Of a DNA stretch of 40,215 nt, positions 30,710 through 37,747 are shown piece after piece (positions within the stretch are counted from its first letter, which is position 1; each line of letters opens with the position of its first letter). The notes beneath the pieces were generated by a model. It was given only the letters and a program-made list of their open reading frames with translations, was not told the DNA's origin and did no database searches. This stretch comes from an uncultured Lachnospiraceae bacterium (GTDB lineage: Bacteria > Bacillota > Clostridia > Lachnospirales > Lachnospiraceae): positions 1 to 40,215 of the forward strand of contig CANQME010000017.1 of NCBI GenBank assembly GCA_947624815.1, written 5' to 3'. The position numbers and the translations under genes were made by a program.

Positions 30710-30742
30710 AAATATTTGTCGATTCCATTGACAAATATTTTT
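30708..30742. terminator. Bidirectional hairpin between hicB-like gene and hicA
   Basis: Perfect 13-bp arms AAAAATATTTGTC (30708-30720) / GACAAATATTTTT (30730-30742), loop GATTCCATT. It begins at the stop codon of the first HicB-like gene and its right arm contains most of the hicA -35. It can work as terminator and as operator. Confidence 0.75.
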
Positions 30743-30756
30743 GTATGTGTTATCAT
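30728..30756 (+). promoter_or_regulatory. hicA promoter
   Basis: TTGACA (30728-30733), 17-bp spacer, TATCAT (30751-30756). The -35 overlaps the inverted repeat at 30708-30742, a plausible HicB operator. Confidence 0.8.
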
Positions 30757-30779
30757 GATACTGTCAGGAGGAAATACTA

Positions 30780-30977
30780 ATGAAGAGCTATTCATCAAGG
30801 GAAGTCATCGAAATATTAAAGGCAGATGGATGGTATGAAGTAAACACGGTCGGGAGTCATCATCAATTCAAACACCCTACCAAGAAGGGACGCACTACCG
30901 TGAAGCATCCAGACAAGGACATCCCGCGAAAAACGCTTGACAGCATTGAAAGGCAATCAGGACTCCGCTTTAGGTAG
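30780..30977 (+). CDS. hicA: HicA toxin (mRNA interferase)
   Basis: 65 residues, the usual HicA size. dsRBD-like fold with N-terminal SSREVIEILKADGWYEVNTV, catalytic His27 in GSHHQFKHPT, then KGRTTVKHPDKDIPRKTLDS and a C-terminal helix. HicA cleaves mRNA when its HicB partner is degraded. AGGAGG precedes the ATG. It is followed 40 bp later by the full-length HicB gene. Confidence 0.93.
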   Translation: MKSYSSREVIEILKADGWYEVNTVGSHHQFKHPTKKGRTTVKHPDKDIPRKTLDSIERQSGLRFR

Positions 30978-31017
30978 TCCTGAGCCCCTGCCAACTTTAA
31001 GGAAAGGAATTGAGATC

Positions 31018-31422
31018 ATGAAAAAGAAAACAGACCGTTATTTGTATCCTGCAATTTTTACTTATGAACCAAATCAGGAAATTGCCGTTGTATTCCCCGA
31101 CCTTGATTGTGCAACCAGCGGCGAGACAGAAGATGATGCTCTCCTGTCTGCCCGTGAACTTCTGGGCTGTGTATTATGTGGCCTGGAAGAAGACGGTGAG
31201 ACGATCCCCCAGCCCACCCCACTGCGCAATGTTAACGTTGCACCTAATGAACGTGCTGTTTTGATCGATGTCTATATGCCTTCCGTCAGAGAGCGTAACA
31301 ACAATCGTTCAGTGAATCGGACCGTGACTCTGCCGGCATGGCTGAACGCCGCCGCATTGGAACACAATATCAATTTTTCCCAAGTGCTCCAGGATGCCTT
31401 AAAACAGCAATTACACGCCTAG
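31018..31422 (+). CDS. hicB: HicB antitoxin with ribbon-helix-helix tail
   Basis: 134 residues. Core LYPAIFTYEPNQEIAVVFPD, then DCATSGETEDDALLSARELL, GCVLCGLEEDGETIPQPTPL. C-terminal NRTVTLPAWLNAAALEHNIN plus FSQVLQDALKQQL forms the ribbon-helix-helix DNA-binding part. It should bind HicA and autoregulate, probably through the hairpin overlapping the hicA -35. About 97 N-terminal residues are homologous to the upstream HicB-like protein. AAGGAAAGG lies ~11 nt upstream. Confidence 0.93.
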   Translation: MKKKTDRYLYPAIFTYEPNQEIAVVFPDLDCATSGETEDDALLSARELLGCVLCGLEEDGETIPQPTPLRNVNVAPNERAVLIDVYMPSVRERNNNRSVNRTVTLPAWLNAAALEHNINFSQVLQDALKQQLHA

Positions 31423-31662
31423 CCTCAGTTTCCAATCCGTTGCGACGTCGCAACAAGCCGGAAAAGAGATTCAAAAACTGCTCTGAAAAATGCAACTGCC
31501 CCGGTGCGCCAACACCGAAGCAGTCGAGACAGTAACCACGCGAGGTTATACTGTGCCATCACTAACATAGTATCATCTTTCGTGGCATCTAGTCAATCAG
31601 AACAATTGATCGGGTGTTATTTTTATACTTGTTTTTCAGTAAAATAACAGGAGGATGATGCT
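31423..31662. other. Gene-free region before integrase with a variant palindrome
   Basis: 240 bp without a supported gene. It holds palindrome GTTGCGACGTCGCAAC (31439-31454), a stem ACAGTAACC/GGT..TACTGT (~31530-31556), and inverted repeat GTTATTTT/AAAATAAC (31618-31648) just before the integrase ribosome binding site. Integrase arm-type sites or an integrase control region could be here. No promoter is convincing. Confidence 0.5.
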
Positions 31663-32655
31663 ATGAAGATCGAAAAACTGCCATCCGGCTCCTATCGGGT
31701 ACGCAAGATGTACCGTGGAAAGATCTACGCTGTCACTTTCCCGTGTAAACCGTCCCAGAAAGAAGCGCTGCAGGCGCTGGCCAGAGAATTGGACAAGGTA
31801 AAGACCGCTGGACCTATGACGTTTGCCCAGGCCGCAGAGGAATATGTCTCCATGAAGCGGAATGTGTTATCTCCGAAGACGGTCAAAGAATACACAGAAA
31901 TGCCGCGGCGGCTCCCGAAATGGTTCATTGATCTCCGCATCGCCGATATCACGCAGGTGGAGATCAATAAAATGGTCAATGAACTTGCAGCATCCAAGTC
32001 CCCGAAGACGGTGCGCAACTATCATGGCTTTGTGTCGGCGATCCTGGGCACGTTCCGGCCAGAGCTGAAGCTCTACACCAAGTTCCCGCAAAAAATAAAG
32101 TCTGAGCCCTATACGCCGTCCCAGGAGGACGTCCGAAAGATACTGGAGCATATCCAGGGAACAGAGTGGGAGATCCCGATTACATTGGCCTGCTATGGAA
32201 TGCGCCGATCAGAGATCTGCGCGCTTGTCCCGGAAGACATTGACGGGGATGTGGTGCACATCAACAAGGCGCTGGTGCAGAACGAGCGGAATGAGTGGGT
32301 GGTTAAGACAACAAAGACCGTGGAAAGCACCAGAGATATCATCATACCGATGGAAATTGCTGACAAGATCCGGGAGCGGGGATATATCTACCGTGGATTC
32401 CCAAACTCCATCGCCAAGCACCTGCAGAGCGTAGAAGATCGTCTCGGGATCCCGAGGTTTTCACTTCATAAACTGCGCCACTACTTTGCCAGCCAGATGG
32501 CAGCGCTGGGCGTCCCGGACGCCGACATTCTCAGATTGGGAGGATGGCGCAGCGACCATGTGATGAAAAGCGTATACCGGCACTCCATGATGGATAAAGA
32601 AGAACAGGCCAAGAGGGAGGCGGCAATCAAGCTGCAGAAAGCCCTCTTTTCATGA
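31663..32655 (+). CDS. int: Tyrosine recombinase/phage integrase
   Basis: 330 residues. Short N-terminal AP2-like arm-binding part (KLPSGSYRVRKMYRGKIYAV), SAM-like core-binding part (~50-145, TFAQAAEEYVSMKRNVLSPK), catalytic domain from ~150. Catalytic residues visible: R181 in GMRRSEI, H269 and R272 in SLHKLRHYF, W295 in LGGW, Y305 in SVYRHSM. It integrates and, with an accessory factor, excises the prophage. GGAGG precedes the ATG. It is adjacent to tRNA-Pro, whose 3' end is the probable attachment site. Confidence 0.96.
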   Translation: MKIEKLPSGSYRVRKMYRGKIYAVTFPCKPSQKEALQALARELDKVKTAGPMTFAQAAEEYVSMKRNVLSPKTVKEYTEMPRRLPKWFIDLRIADITQVEINKMVNELAASKSPKTVRNYHGFVSAILGTFRPELKLYTKFPQKIKSEPYTPSQEDVRKILEHIQGTEWEIPITLACYGMRRSEICALVPEDIDGDVVHINKALVQNERNEWVVKTTKTVESTRDIIIPMEIADKIRERGYIYRGFPNSIAKHLQSVEDRLGIPRFSLHKLRHYFASQMAALGVPDADILRLGGWRSDHVMKSVYRHSMMDKEEQAKREAAIKLQKALFS

Positions 32656-32732
32656 CAAAATCCGTGACAAAATTTGTGTCAAATATGACAAAACGGCATA
32701 GAACGGGACGAAATTTTCACGGCTGAAAAAAC

Positions 32733-32770
32733 GGGAGAAGCGCTTGAAAACAAGCGCTTCTCCCTGTTTT
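32733..32770. terminator. Bidirectional terminator between integrase and tRNA-Pro
   Basis: GGGAGAAGCGCTTG (32733-32746), loop AAAA, CAAGCGCTTCTCCC (32751-32764), followed by TGTTTTTG on plus and GTTTTTTC on minus. It can end both the integrase transcript and the tRNA-Pro transcript. Confidence 0.9.
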
Positions 32771-32787
32771 TGCCCAATTTCTGCGAG

Positions 32788-32862
32788 TCGGGGTGACAGG
32801 ATTCGAACCTGCGGCCTCCTGGTCCCAAACCAGGCGCTCTAGCCAAGCTGAGCCACACCCCG
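32788..32862 (-). tRNA. tRNA-Pro (UGG)
   Basis: 75 nt. Acceptor CGGGGTG/CACCCCG, D arm GCTC...GAGC, anticodon stem CCTGG/CCAGG with loop TTTGGGA (anticodon TGG), T arm GCAGG-TTCGAAT-CCTGT. Discriminator A, no encoded CCA. The 3' end points at the integrase, the normal arrangement when a phage has used the tRNA 3' end as attB. Confidence 0.95.
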
Positions 32863-32904
32863 GCAGCTGTGTGAGACAACGCCCCGCAAAGGGGCTACTG
32901 GCAC

Positions 32905-32934
32905 ATTATAGCGTATGATGCCCCGCACTGTCAA
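32905..32934 (-). promoter_or_regulatory. tRNA-Pro promoter
   Basis: Minus strand: TTGACA (32929-32934), 18-bp spacer, TATAAT (32905-32910). Hairpin GCCCC-GCAAA-GGGGC lies between promoter and tRNA. Confidence 0.75.
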
Positions 32935-32972
32935 GGATTTCCCTCGGCCCGGAGGACGGACGGAAGAGGGAA

Positions 32973-33449
32973 TTACAGATAGACAATGCGGAAGCTTAAA
33001 CCGCCCCTGTCGTCTAATTCCATCAGCGCATAGGACGGCCTGTGGTTCGCCTGTCTGGGATAGGAGAGGCTTCCCGGGTTGACCGCGGTCACGCCGCCCT
33101 TCTTATCGATCAAAGGCCTGTGGGTGTGCCCGTACAGCACCACGTCCATCCCTCTCTCCCTGGCCTCCCGCTTCAGGTATTCGTTGTCCATGTATACAAA
33201 ATAATTATGCCCGTGCGTCACCCACACCTTATAGGGCCCGATTTCCAGTTCCAGTTCCCGGGGCAGGCGGGAAAAAAAGTCATTGTTTCCCAGCACAATA
33301 TGTACAGGACAGTCCGCGGCTTCGGTCAGCGCATACTCGCTCCCCTCCGCATCGCCGCAGTGGATCACCATGTCCGGCTGTTCCAGACGCAACACCTCAA
33401 AATAAGCGTCATTTTTTTTATGGGTATCACTGACAACCAACACCTTCAT
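32973..33449 (-). CDS. YfcE/MJ0936-type metallophosphoesterase
   Basis: 158 residues, full length for the family. Metal-binding motifs in order: VSDTHKKND, VIHCGDAEG, VLGNNDF, VTHGHNYFV, LYGHTHRP, then NPGSLSYPR. These are two-metal phosphodiesterases/phosphatases of the cytoplasm whose physiological substrate is usually not known. The gene overlaps rdgB by 4 nt, a common operon pair in Clostridia. Confidence 0.93.
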   Translation of the reverse strand: MKVLVVSDTHKKNDAYFEVLRLEQPDMVIHCGDAEGSEYALTEAADCPVHIVLGNNDFFSRLPRELELEIGPYKVWVTHGHNYFVYMDNEYLKREARERGMDVVLYGHTHRPLIDKKGGVTAVNPGSLSYPRQANHRPSYALMELDDRGGLSFRIVYL

Positions 33450-34045
33450 TGTCTCTTCAGTACCTCTTTCATAAGTTCCAGCGCTTTCCCCCGGTGGCTC
33501 ACCCGGTTCTTCTCCTCCGGCGTCATCTCCGCGGTGGTCTTTCCAAGCTCCGGCACATAAAAAATCGGATCATAGCCGAATCCGCCTTGTCCCTTCGGCT
33601 CCCGTCCGATCCGCCCCTCAATGGCCGCCCGGACGGTAAATTCCCGGCCGTCCGGCAGCACCGCCGCTATGGCGCACACAAACCGTGCCGTCCTGCGGCT
33701 GTCCGGCACGCCCTCCAGCCGTCGGATCAGCTCTGCGTTCTTGATCTGGTACGGCGTCTCTTCCCCCAGATATCGGGCGGAATAGATGCCTGGCTCTCCG
33801 CCCAGGGCGTCTATCTCCAGCCCGGAGTCGTCCGCCAGCACCACGCTTCCCTGCGCCGCAGCCGCTGCCGCCCTGGCCTTCAGCAATGCATTTTCCTCAA
33901 ACGTCATTCCCGTCTCCTGGATATCCGCCTGGATACCGGCCTCCTTCATGGACACAACCGGCACGCCCAGATCTGCCAAAATACTGCGGATCTCCCTCAT
34001 TTTCCCCTCGTTGCCCGTGGCAAACACAATCTGCTTTCCGTTCAT
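33446..34045 (-). CDS. rdgB: XTP/dITP diphosphatase (RdgB/HAM1)
   Basis: 199 residues, full length. Motifs: FATGNEGKMREI at the start (substrate loop), DDSGLEIDALGGEPGIYSAR, GGFGYDPIFYVPE and SHRGKAL. It hydrolyses dITP, dXTP and similar damaged purine nucleotides to monophosphate and pyrophosphate, preventing their incorporation into DNA. It overlaps the amidase-like gene stop by 4 nt (ATGA), so it is in the same operon. Confidence 0.96.
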   Translation of the reverse strand: MNGKQIVFATGNEGKMREIRSILADLGVPVVSMKEAGIQADIQETGMTFEENALLKARAAAAAAQGSVVLADDSGLEIDALGGEPGIYSARYLGEETPYQIKNAELIRRLEGVPDSRRTARFVCAIAAVLPDGREFTVRAAIEGRIGREPKGQGGFGYDPIFYVPELGKTTAEMTPEEKNRVSHRGKALELMKEVLKRQ

Positions 34046-35139
34046 TCCTGTTCTTCTCCCAACTGGCCCAGCCTGCCGCAGGCCTCTTCAAGCGCCTGTA
34101 AAATTCCCTCCGCCAGCTTCTGCCGGTAGCTTTCCTGCTCCAGAAGCGCCTTCTCCTGGGGATTGGAGAGATACCCCACAGACACCTCCATGGCCGCCAT
34201 GGAAAGCTGGCGCAGAATACTGTCCTCCCGTGCCGGCGTAAGCCCCACCGCACGGTTGCTGGCGGCAATGGCCGCCTGCCTTGTCACAATGTCCGCCAGA
34301 TCCACATTCCCAAAACCGGGAATAAAATAATCATCGTTGTAAAATCCCTCTATCCCGTATAACTCGGGATGCGCCTCATCCTGCTGTGCGCTGATGCGGA
34401 TGTAGAGATCGGCGTCCACCGCCTCCGCCAGGGCGGCCCGCGCTCCTTCTTCCACTGCCCTGTCTTCCGTCCTGGTCAGATACAGCCTCACCCCCGGCAC
34501 GGCAAAATCCCGCTGGATCTGTTTTGCCACTTCCAGCGCCGCCAAATCCCCCAGGCTGTCCTGTCGTACTTCCGTTTCGCCTGCGGACGCCTCCTGGCTG
34601 CCCCCCGCAGGATCCAGCACCACCAGAAAGCGGTAGAGCTCCCGGGGGTCATAGCAGGCGACGGTAAGAAGATTCTTTTCCAGGGTACTCCGATACTCCT
34701 GTACCTGCGCCATCTCAAATTTCAGCAAAACACCGTCTTCCCGGGTCTGGCTGCTGCCCGCCAGAATACCGCCCACATCGCCATAGACAGGATGATTTTC
34801 ATAAAATTCCTCCTGTCCCCCCTGAATGTAGATCCACAGCTCCCGGGTCATGTACCGGTTCTCCATGACCACATTCTCAGGCTTCACGCCGTCCGGCAGG
34901 GACACATAGAAGTTTCCCGCCGGGCCGGTGCGGCTCTGCAAAACCACCCCCCGGACAGCATCCTGCCGCTGCCCGGCGCCTACAGAAAGTCCGGCCTCAT
35001 GGGACACGTCTGCGATGACGATGGTCTTTTCGGAGGCATACCAAAGCATCAGGGCCATACAGAAACCGCACAGCCCCGTCCACAAAAAAAGGGAGAGCCT
35101 CATATTCTTTTTTTCCGTGTTCTCATCCCTTTGTCCCAT
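34042..35139 (-). CDS. Membrane-anchored Amidase_3-like protein with missing zinc ligands
   Basis: 365 residues. A transmembrane segment lies at ~15-35 (LSLFLWTGLCGFCMALMLWY). The N-terminal ~130 residues outside are beta-rich. An Amidase_3-like domain spans ~170-350. In place of the usual DPGHGG the protein has LDPAGGS (175-181), and where a second His is expected there is ISAQQD. The later AMEVSVGYLSNPQEKALLE keeps the catalytic-type Glu and family SN motif. Amidase_3 enzymes cut the bond between MurNAc and L-Ala in peptidoglycan. This one is probably inactive and may bind or regulate. Confidence 0.75.
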   Translation of the reverse strand: MGQRDENTEKKNMRLSLFLWTGLCGFCMALMLWYASEKTIVIADVSHEAGLSVGAGQRQDAVRGVVLQSRTGPAGNFYVSLPDGVKPENVVMENRYMTRELWIYIQGGQEEFYENHPVYGDVGGILAGSSQTREDGVLLKFEMAQVQEYRSTLEKNLLTVACYDPRELYRFLVVLDPAGGSQEASAGETEVRQDSLGDLAALEVAKQIQRDFAVPGVRLYLTRTEDRAVEEGARAALAEAVDADLYIRISAQQDEAHPELYGIEGFYNDDYFIPGFGNVDLADIVTRQAAIAASNRAVGLTPAREDSILRQLSMAAMEVSVGYLSNPQEKALLEQESYRQKLAEGILQALEEACGRLGQLGEEQE

Positions 35140-36298
35140 GCCCGTCTCTTGTCCTTCCGGCTTTCGGCGGCTTCGGGCCCAGAAACTGATAATAATAGGT
35201 TTTCATCATCCCATTATAAATCTTACGGTTCTTATCCGCCTTCCTGCCGATGTCCTGTTCCGCGTTCTCATAGGCGGTGATCACATACAGGCTCCAGGCA
35301 TCCAAAGCCCGATACCGCTCGCCCAGCGTCCGATACAGCGCAGGCAGCGCGGACTTCTCCTCCAGCCGCTCTCCATAAGGCGGATTGGTGATCAGAAAGC
35401 CATATTTTTTCGGATGACTAAGTTGGTCAATCCCCCTTCTCTGGAAATGGATCATGTGCCCCACTCCCGCCATCCTGGCGTTTTCCCTGGCAATGGACAC
35501 CATGGCGTCATCCACGTCATATCCCTGGATATCCGGCTCCACCGACAGATCCACCTGTTCTTTTGCTTCCTCAAACGCATCCCGCCAGGTCTGCCCTTCC
35601 ACGATGTGGGCCCACCGCTGTGCGGTGAAACGTCGGTTTGCCCCCGGCGCCATCCCCGCCGCCATCATGGCCGCCTCAATGGGAAAGGTTCCGCTGCCGC
35701 AAAAAGGATCCACCAGAATCCTGTCTTTGTTCCAGGGCGTCAGAAGGATCAGCGCCGCCGCCAGATTCTCCGCGATGGGCGCCTTGGCCGCCAGCTTCCG
35801 ATACCCCCGCTTGTGCAGGGATTCCCCGGTTGTGTCCAGGCCCACCGTCACTTCGTCCTTCAGCAAAAAGGCCCGGATGGGAAAGGCCTCCCCGTCCTCC
35901 TGAAACCAACTGATCCCGTAGTGCTCCTTCAGCCGCTCCACCATGGCCTTTTTCATGATGGACTGGATATCCGACGGGCTGAACAGTCTGGACTTGATGC
36001 TGGCCGCCTTCGCCACCCAGAACCGCCCGTCCCGGGGCAGATATTCCTCCCAGGGCAGAGCCTTTGTCCCCTGGAACAATTCCTCATACGTCCCGGCGTG
36101 AAAGCTTCCGATCTTGATTAAAACGCGCTCCGCCGTCCGCAAAAAAATATTGGCGCGGCAGATCGCCTCCTGGTCTCCCAAAAAGGTCACTCTGCCGTCC
36201 GCCACCTCCGTGATATCGTACCCAAGATCCACGATCTCTTTTTTCAGCACTGCTTCCATCCCGAAATGGCAGGGCACGATCAATTCAAATCTTTTCAT
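35123..36298 (-). CDS. RlmL-type class I SAM-dependent RNA methyltransferase with THUMP
   Basis: 391 residues from the ATG at 36298 (GAGG upstream). N-terminal THUMP region (RFELIVPCHFGMEAVLKKEI through ~160, with SPSDIQSIMKKAMVERL). The methyltransferase has the SAM-binding motif ILVDPFCGSGTFPIEAA and catalytic LITNPPYGERL. NPPY-type enzymes of this family form N2-methylguanosine in 23S rRNA (G2445 in E. coli RlmL); the exact target here is inferred. It overlaps the amidase-like gene by 17 nt. Confidence 0.92.
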   Translation of the reverse strand: MKRFELIVPCHFGMEAVLKKEIVDLGYDITEVADGRVTFLGDQEAICRANIFLRTAERVLIKIGSFHAGTYEELFQGTKALPWEEYLPRDGRFWVAKAASIKSRLFSPSDIQSIMKKAMVERLKEHYGISWFQEDGEAFPIRAFLLKDEVTVGLDTTGESLHKRGYRKLAAKAPIAENLAAALILLTPWNKDRILVDPFCGSGTFPIEAAMMAAGMAPGANRRFTAQRWAHIVEGQTWRDAFEEAKEQVDLSVEPDIQGYDVDDAMVSIARENARMAGVGHMIHFQRRGIDQLSHPKKYGFLITNPPYGERLEEKSALPALYRTLGERYRALDAWSLYVITAYENAEQDIGRKADKNRKIYNGMMKTYYYQFLGPKPPKAGRTRDGHGTKG

Positions 36299-36375
36299 AG
36301 GCATCCTCATATCTGCCGCTGCAGCTTCCTGTTGTCGTAGCTAAAGTATACAATTTTTTCCGCCATATGTAAATA

Positions 36376-36407
36376 GGGACCCGTGGTTTGAAATTCCCAC
36401 AGGTCCC
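36376..36407 (-). terminator. Hairpin downstream of the Asn/Gln-rich gene
   Basis: GGGACC-GTGG / CCAC-GGTCCC stem with a 9-nt loop. On the minus strand it is followed by CTATTTACA, a weak T-tract, so termination may be modest. Confidence 0.55.
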
Positions 36408-36419
36408 ATAGCCAGCTGC

Positions 36420-36566
36420 TTAGTAGTTGTTGTTCTGGTTGTTCTGGTTCTGGCTGTTGTTCTGGTTGTTCTTGTTGTTCTTCTGGCTGTTCTGATTCTG
36501 GCTGTTCTGGCTGTTCTTGCAGTTGTCAGCGCTGTTGGTGCTATTGTTGTACTTGTTGTTGTCCAT
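36420..36566 (-). CDS. 48-aa Asn/Gln-rich protein
   Basis: Starts MDNNKYNNSTNSADNCKNSQ and continues as NSQ/NNQ repeats to a final Tyr. About two thirds of residues are Asn or Gln. AAGAGG lies 6 nt before the ATG and a hairpin follows the stop. Short and low-complexity, so it is missed by standard callers. I have seen the general pattern of small Asn/Gln-rich proteins in Clostridia but can name no family. It may be spore-related or cell-surface, which is speculation. Confidence 0.65.
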   Translation of the reverse strand: MDNNKYNNSTNSADNCKNSQNSQNQNSQKNNKNNQNNSQNQNNQNNNY

Positions 36567-36711
36567 TTTTTCCTCTTTTCTGCCGCCGATAGGCAGCGAT
36601 CGATTGCTTCCAGGGGAAAACCTCCTGTTGGTTATCGGTTACAGGAGTAGTATGTCAAAAACATACAAAACTATGCCAAAAATTCGTTGGTACTTTAGTA
36701 CTATTTTGATA

Positions 36712-36740
36712 TTGATTTTCGAAAAAAAATCATTTATAAT
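36712..36740 (+). promoter_or_regulatory. Plus-strand promoter candidate in the intergenic region
   Basis: TTGATT (36712-36717), exactly 17-bp spacer, TATAAT (36735-36740). It faces away from the Asn/Gln-rich gene. No plus-strand gene with a ribosome binding site follows, so it may drive a small RNA. Confidence 0.5.
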
Positions 36741-36746
36741 TCTTCT

Positions 36747-36842
36747 CGTGAGCAGGACAGTACATCATCCTGCTTGCACCCCTTATAATATTTATACTCC
36801 CCTCATGGTAAGCCGTCGGATTTCCGGCGGTTTACCTGTTTA
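36747..36842 (+). ncRNA. Possible small RNA in the intergenic region
   Basis: Lies after the promoter candidate at 36712-36740. Contains hairpin AGCAGGA/TCCTGCT (36751-36774) and a 13-bp hairpin GGTAAGCCGTCGG/CCGGCGGTTTACC (36807-36836). The second has two G-U pairs that only pair on the plus strand, supporting plus-strand transcription. The T-tract after it is weak (TGTTTATGG). Confidence 0.4.
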
Positions 36843-36886
36843 TGGCGTTTTCCTTCCATTCCAGTCCTTTCGGATACAGGCGTCCG

Positions 36887-37348
36887 TCACCCCATCCAGT
36901 CCCGGAACAGCTTTACCAGAAAAGCCACCGCTAAAATGGGAAGCAATACCGGCATCAGATACCGCAGCACAGAAAAGACAAGCCCAAGAACCACCACTAC
37001 GACGATCAGCACCAGCAAAAGTACCATCCACCCGGAAACCCGGAACATCTTATTCCCGGAAGTCCAGCCTTCCCCTCCGTCCCCGTAAGTTCCCGTGCCC
37101 TGATATGCGCCGCCTTCTGAAAACCCGCTTCCCTCCGCGGACGCAGCCCGCCCACTGGTCTCCACAATGGTTCTGGCAATCAGCCTGGGGTCGCCCAGCG
37201 CATCCAGCACTTCCCGCTCGCTTTTTCCCTTGCGCAGCTCTGTATTGATATAATTTTCATAATAGGTAAGGTTTTCTGACACCACGCCAGGCGCCACTTT
37301 CCCGCTCAAAGCCAGGCGCAGTTTCTCTAAAAACTCCTGTTTGTCCAT
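36887..37348 (-). CDS. HAAS/DUF1700-type membrane protein
   Basis: 153 residues. N-terminal ~60 residues (MDKQEFLEKLRLALSGKVAP, YYENYINTELRKGKSEREVL, then LGDPRLIARTIVE) match HAAS/DUF1700 signalling domains, which often pair with PadR-type regulators. A Gly/Ser-rich linker follows, then two transmembrane segments (~105-145). No PadR gene is beside it here, so its partner is unknown. Confidence 0.85.
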   Translation of the reverse strand: MDKQEFLEKLRLALSGKVAPGVVSENLTYYENYINTELRKGKSEREVLDALGDPRLIARTIVETSGRAASAEGSGFSEGGAYQGTGTYGDGGEGWTSGNKMFRVSGWMVLLLVLIVVVVVLGLVFSVLRYLMPVLLPILAVAFLVKLFRDWMG

Positions 37349-37370
37349 ACATATCCCCCCTGACGGCTAT

Positions 37371-37637
37371 TCACCATTTCCCCCAGGGACAGCTATTGCC
37401 TGCCACCGCCGCACGCATTTCCACATAACAGCCGCAGCTTCTGCACATCCCCTGAAGCAAAAGGTCGCACTCTTTACATCGGCGCAGGCGCTCCTCATAC
37501 AAAACATCCGGCGCCTTGATGTCCGCATCCAGATTCCCTATGTACTCCCACAGCGAGCGGTAATCCGCTTCCTTCCCTGCCATTTCCCTGGTAAGGCATC
37601 TTTTGCAGAGCCGCAGGTTTTCCGATTCCTCTCCCAT
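37371..37637 (-). CDS. DUF6171-like Cys-rich protein
   Basis: 88 residues with Cys pairs LRLCKRCLTREM near the start and RRCKECDLLLQGMCRSCGCY near the end, plus a central YRSLWEYIGNLDADIKAPDV. This layout fits DUF6171, a small zinc-binding-looking family of Clostridia with no known function. No upstream partner gene indicates a role. Confidence 0.8.
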   Translation of the reverse strand: MGEESENLRLCKRCLTREMAGKEADYRSLWEYIGNLDADIKAPDVLYEERLRRCKECDLLLQGMCRSCGCYVEMRAAVAGNSCPWGKW

Positions 37638-37699
37638 ATCTTTCCGCCATTTAGTATATTCCTATTATACTTTCTTTGCGTCATAAAATCAAGCGTTAC

Positions 37700-37725
37700 A
37701 AAAAAGGAGCCCTGAAAGCGGCCCC
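37700..37725 (-). terminator. Terminator of tRNA-Arg
   Basis: Minus strand: GGGGCC, 8-nt loop, GGCTCC (one G-U), then TTTTTT. It lies ~25 nt downstream of the tRNA. Confidence 0.75.
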
Positions 37726-37747
37726 CCTTTGTATCTGAACTTTTGAG

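Larger units (their letters stand above)
1..32770. mobile_element. Prophage, contractile-tailed, integrase-proximal part
   Basis: Continuous phage gene set: integrase, repressor, replication, late regulator, terminase, head, connector, sheath, tube, tape measure and tail hub. The tail and connector order matches PBSX/skin xkd and yqb genes of Bacillus. The right boundary is inferred to lie between the integrase stop (32655) and the 3' end of tRNA-Pro (32788). The left end is not in the window, so the baseplate, lysis genes and second attachment site cannot be seen. The structural genes that can be judged are intact, which suggests a recent or functional prophage. Confidence 0.95.

Noticed and set aside
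31338-31535. 65-aa plus-strand frame over the end of hicB
   Set aside because: Alternate frame of hicB running into an intergenic palindrome; no start signal.
34928-36121. 397-aa plus-strand frame opposite the RlmL-like gene
   Set aside because: Shadow frame with Pro/Arg/His-rich composition typical of antisense of GC-rich genes; the minus-strand gene has clear motifs.
36517-37248. 243-aa plus-strand open frame
   Set aside because: Covers an intergenic region and the reverse of the HAAS gene; low-complexity start opposite the Asn/Gln repeats; no ribosome binding site.
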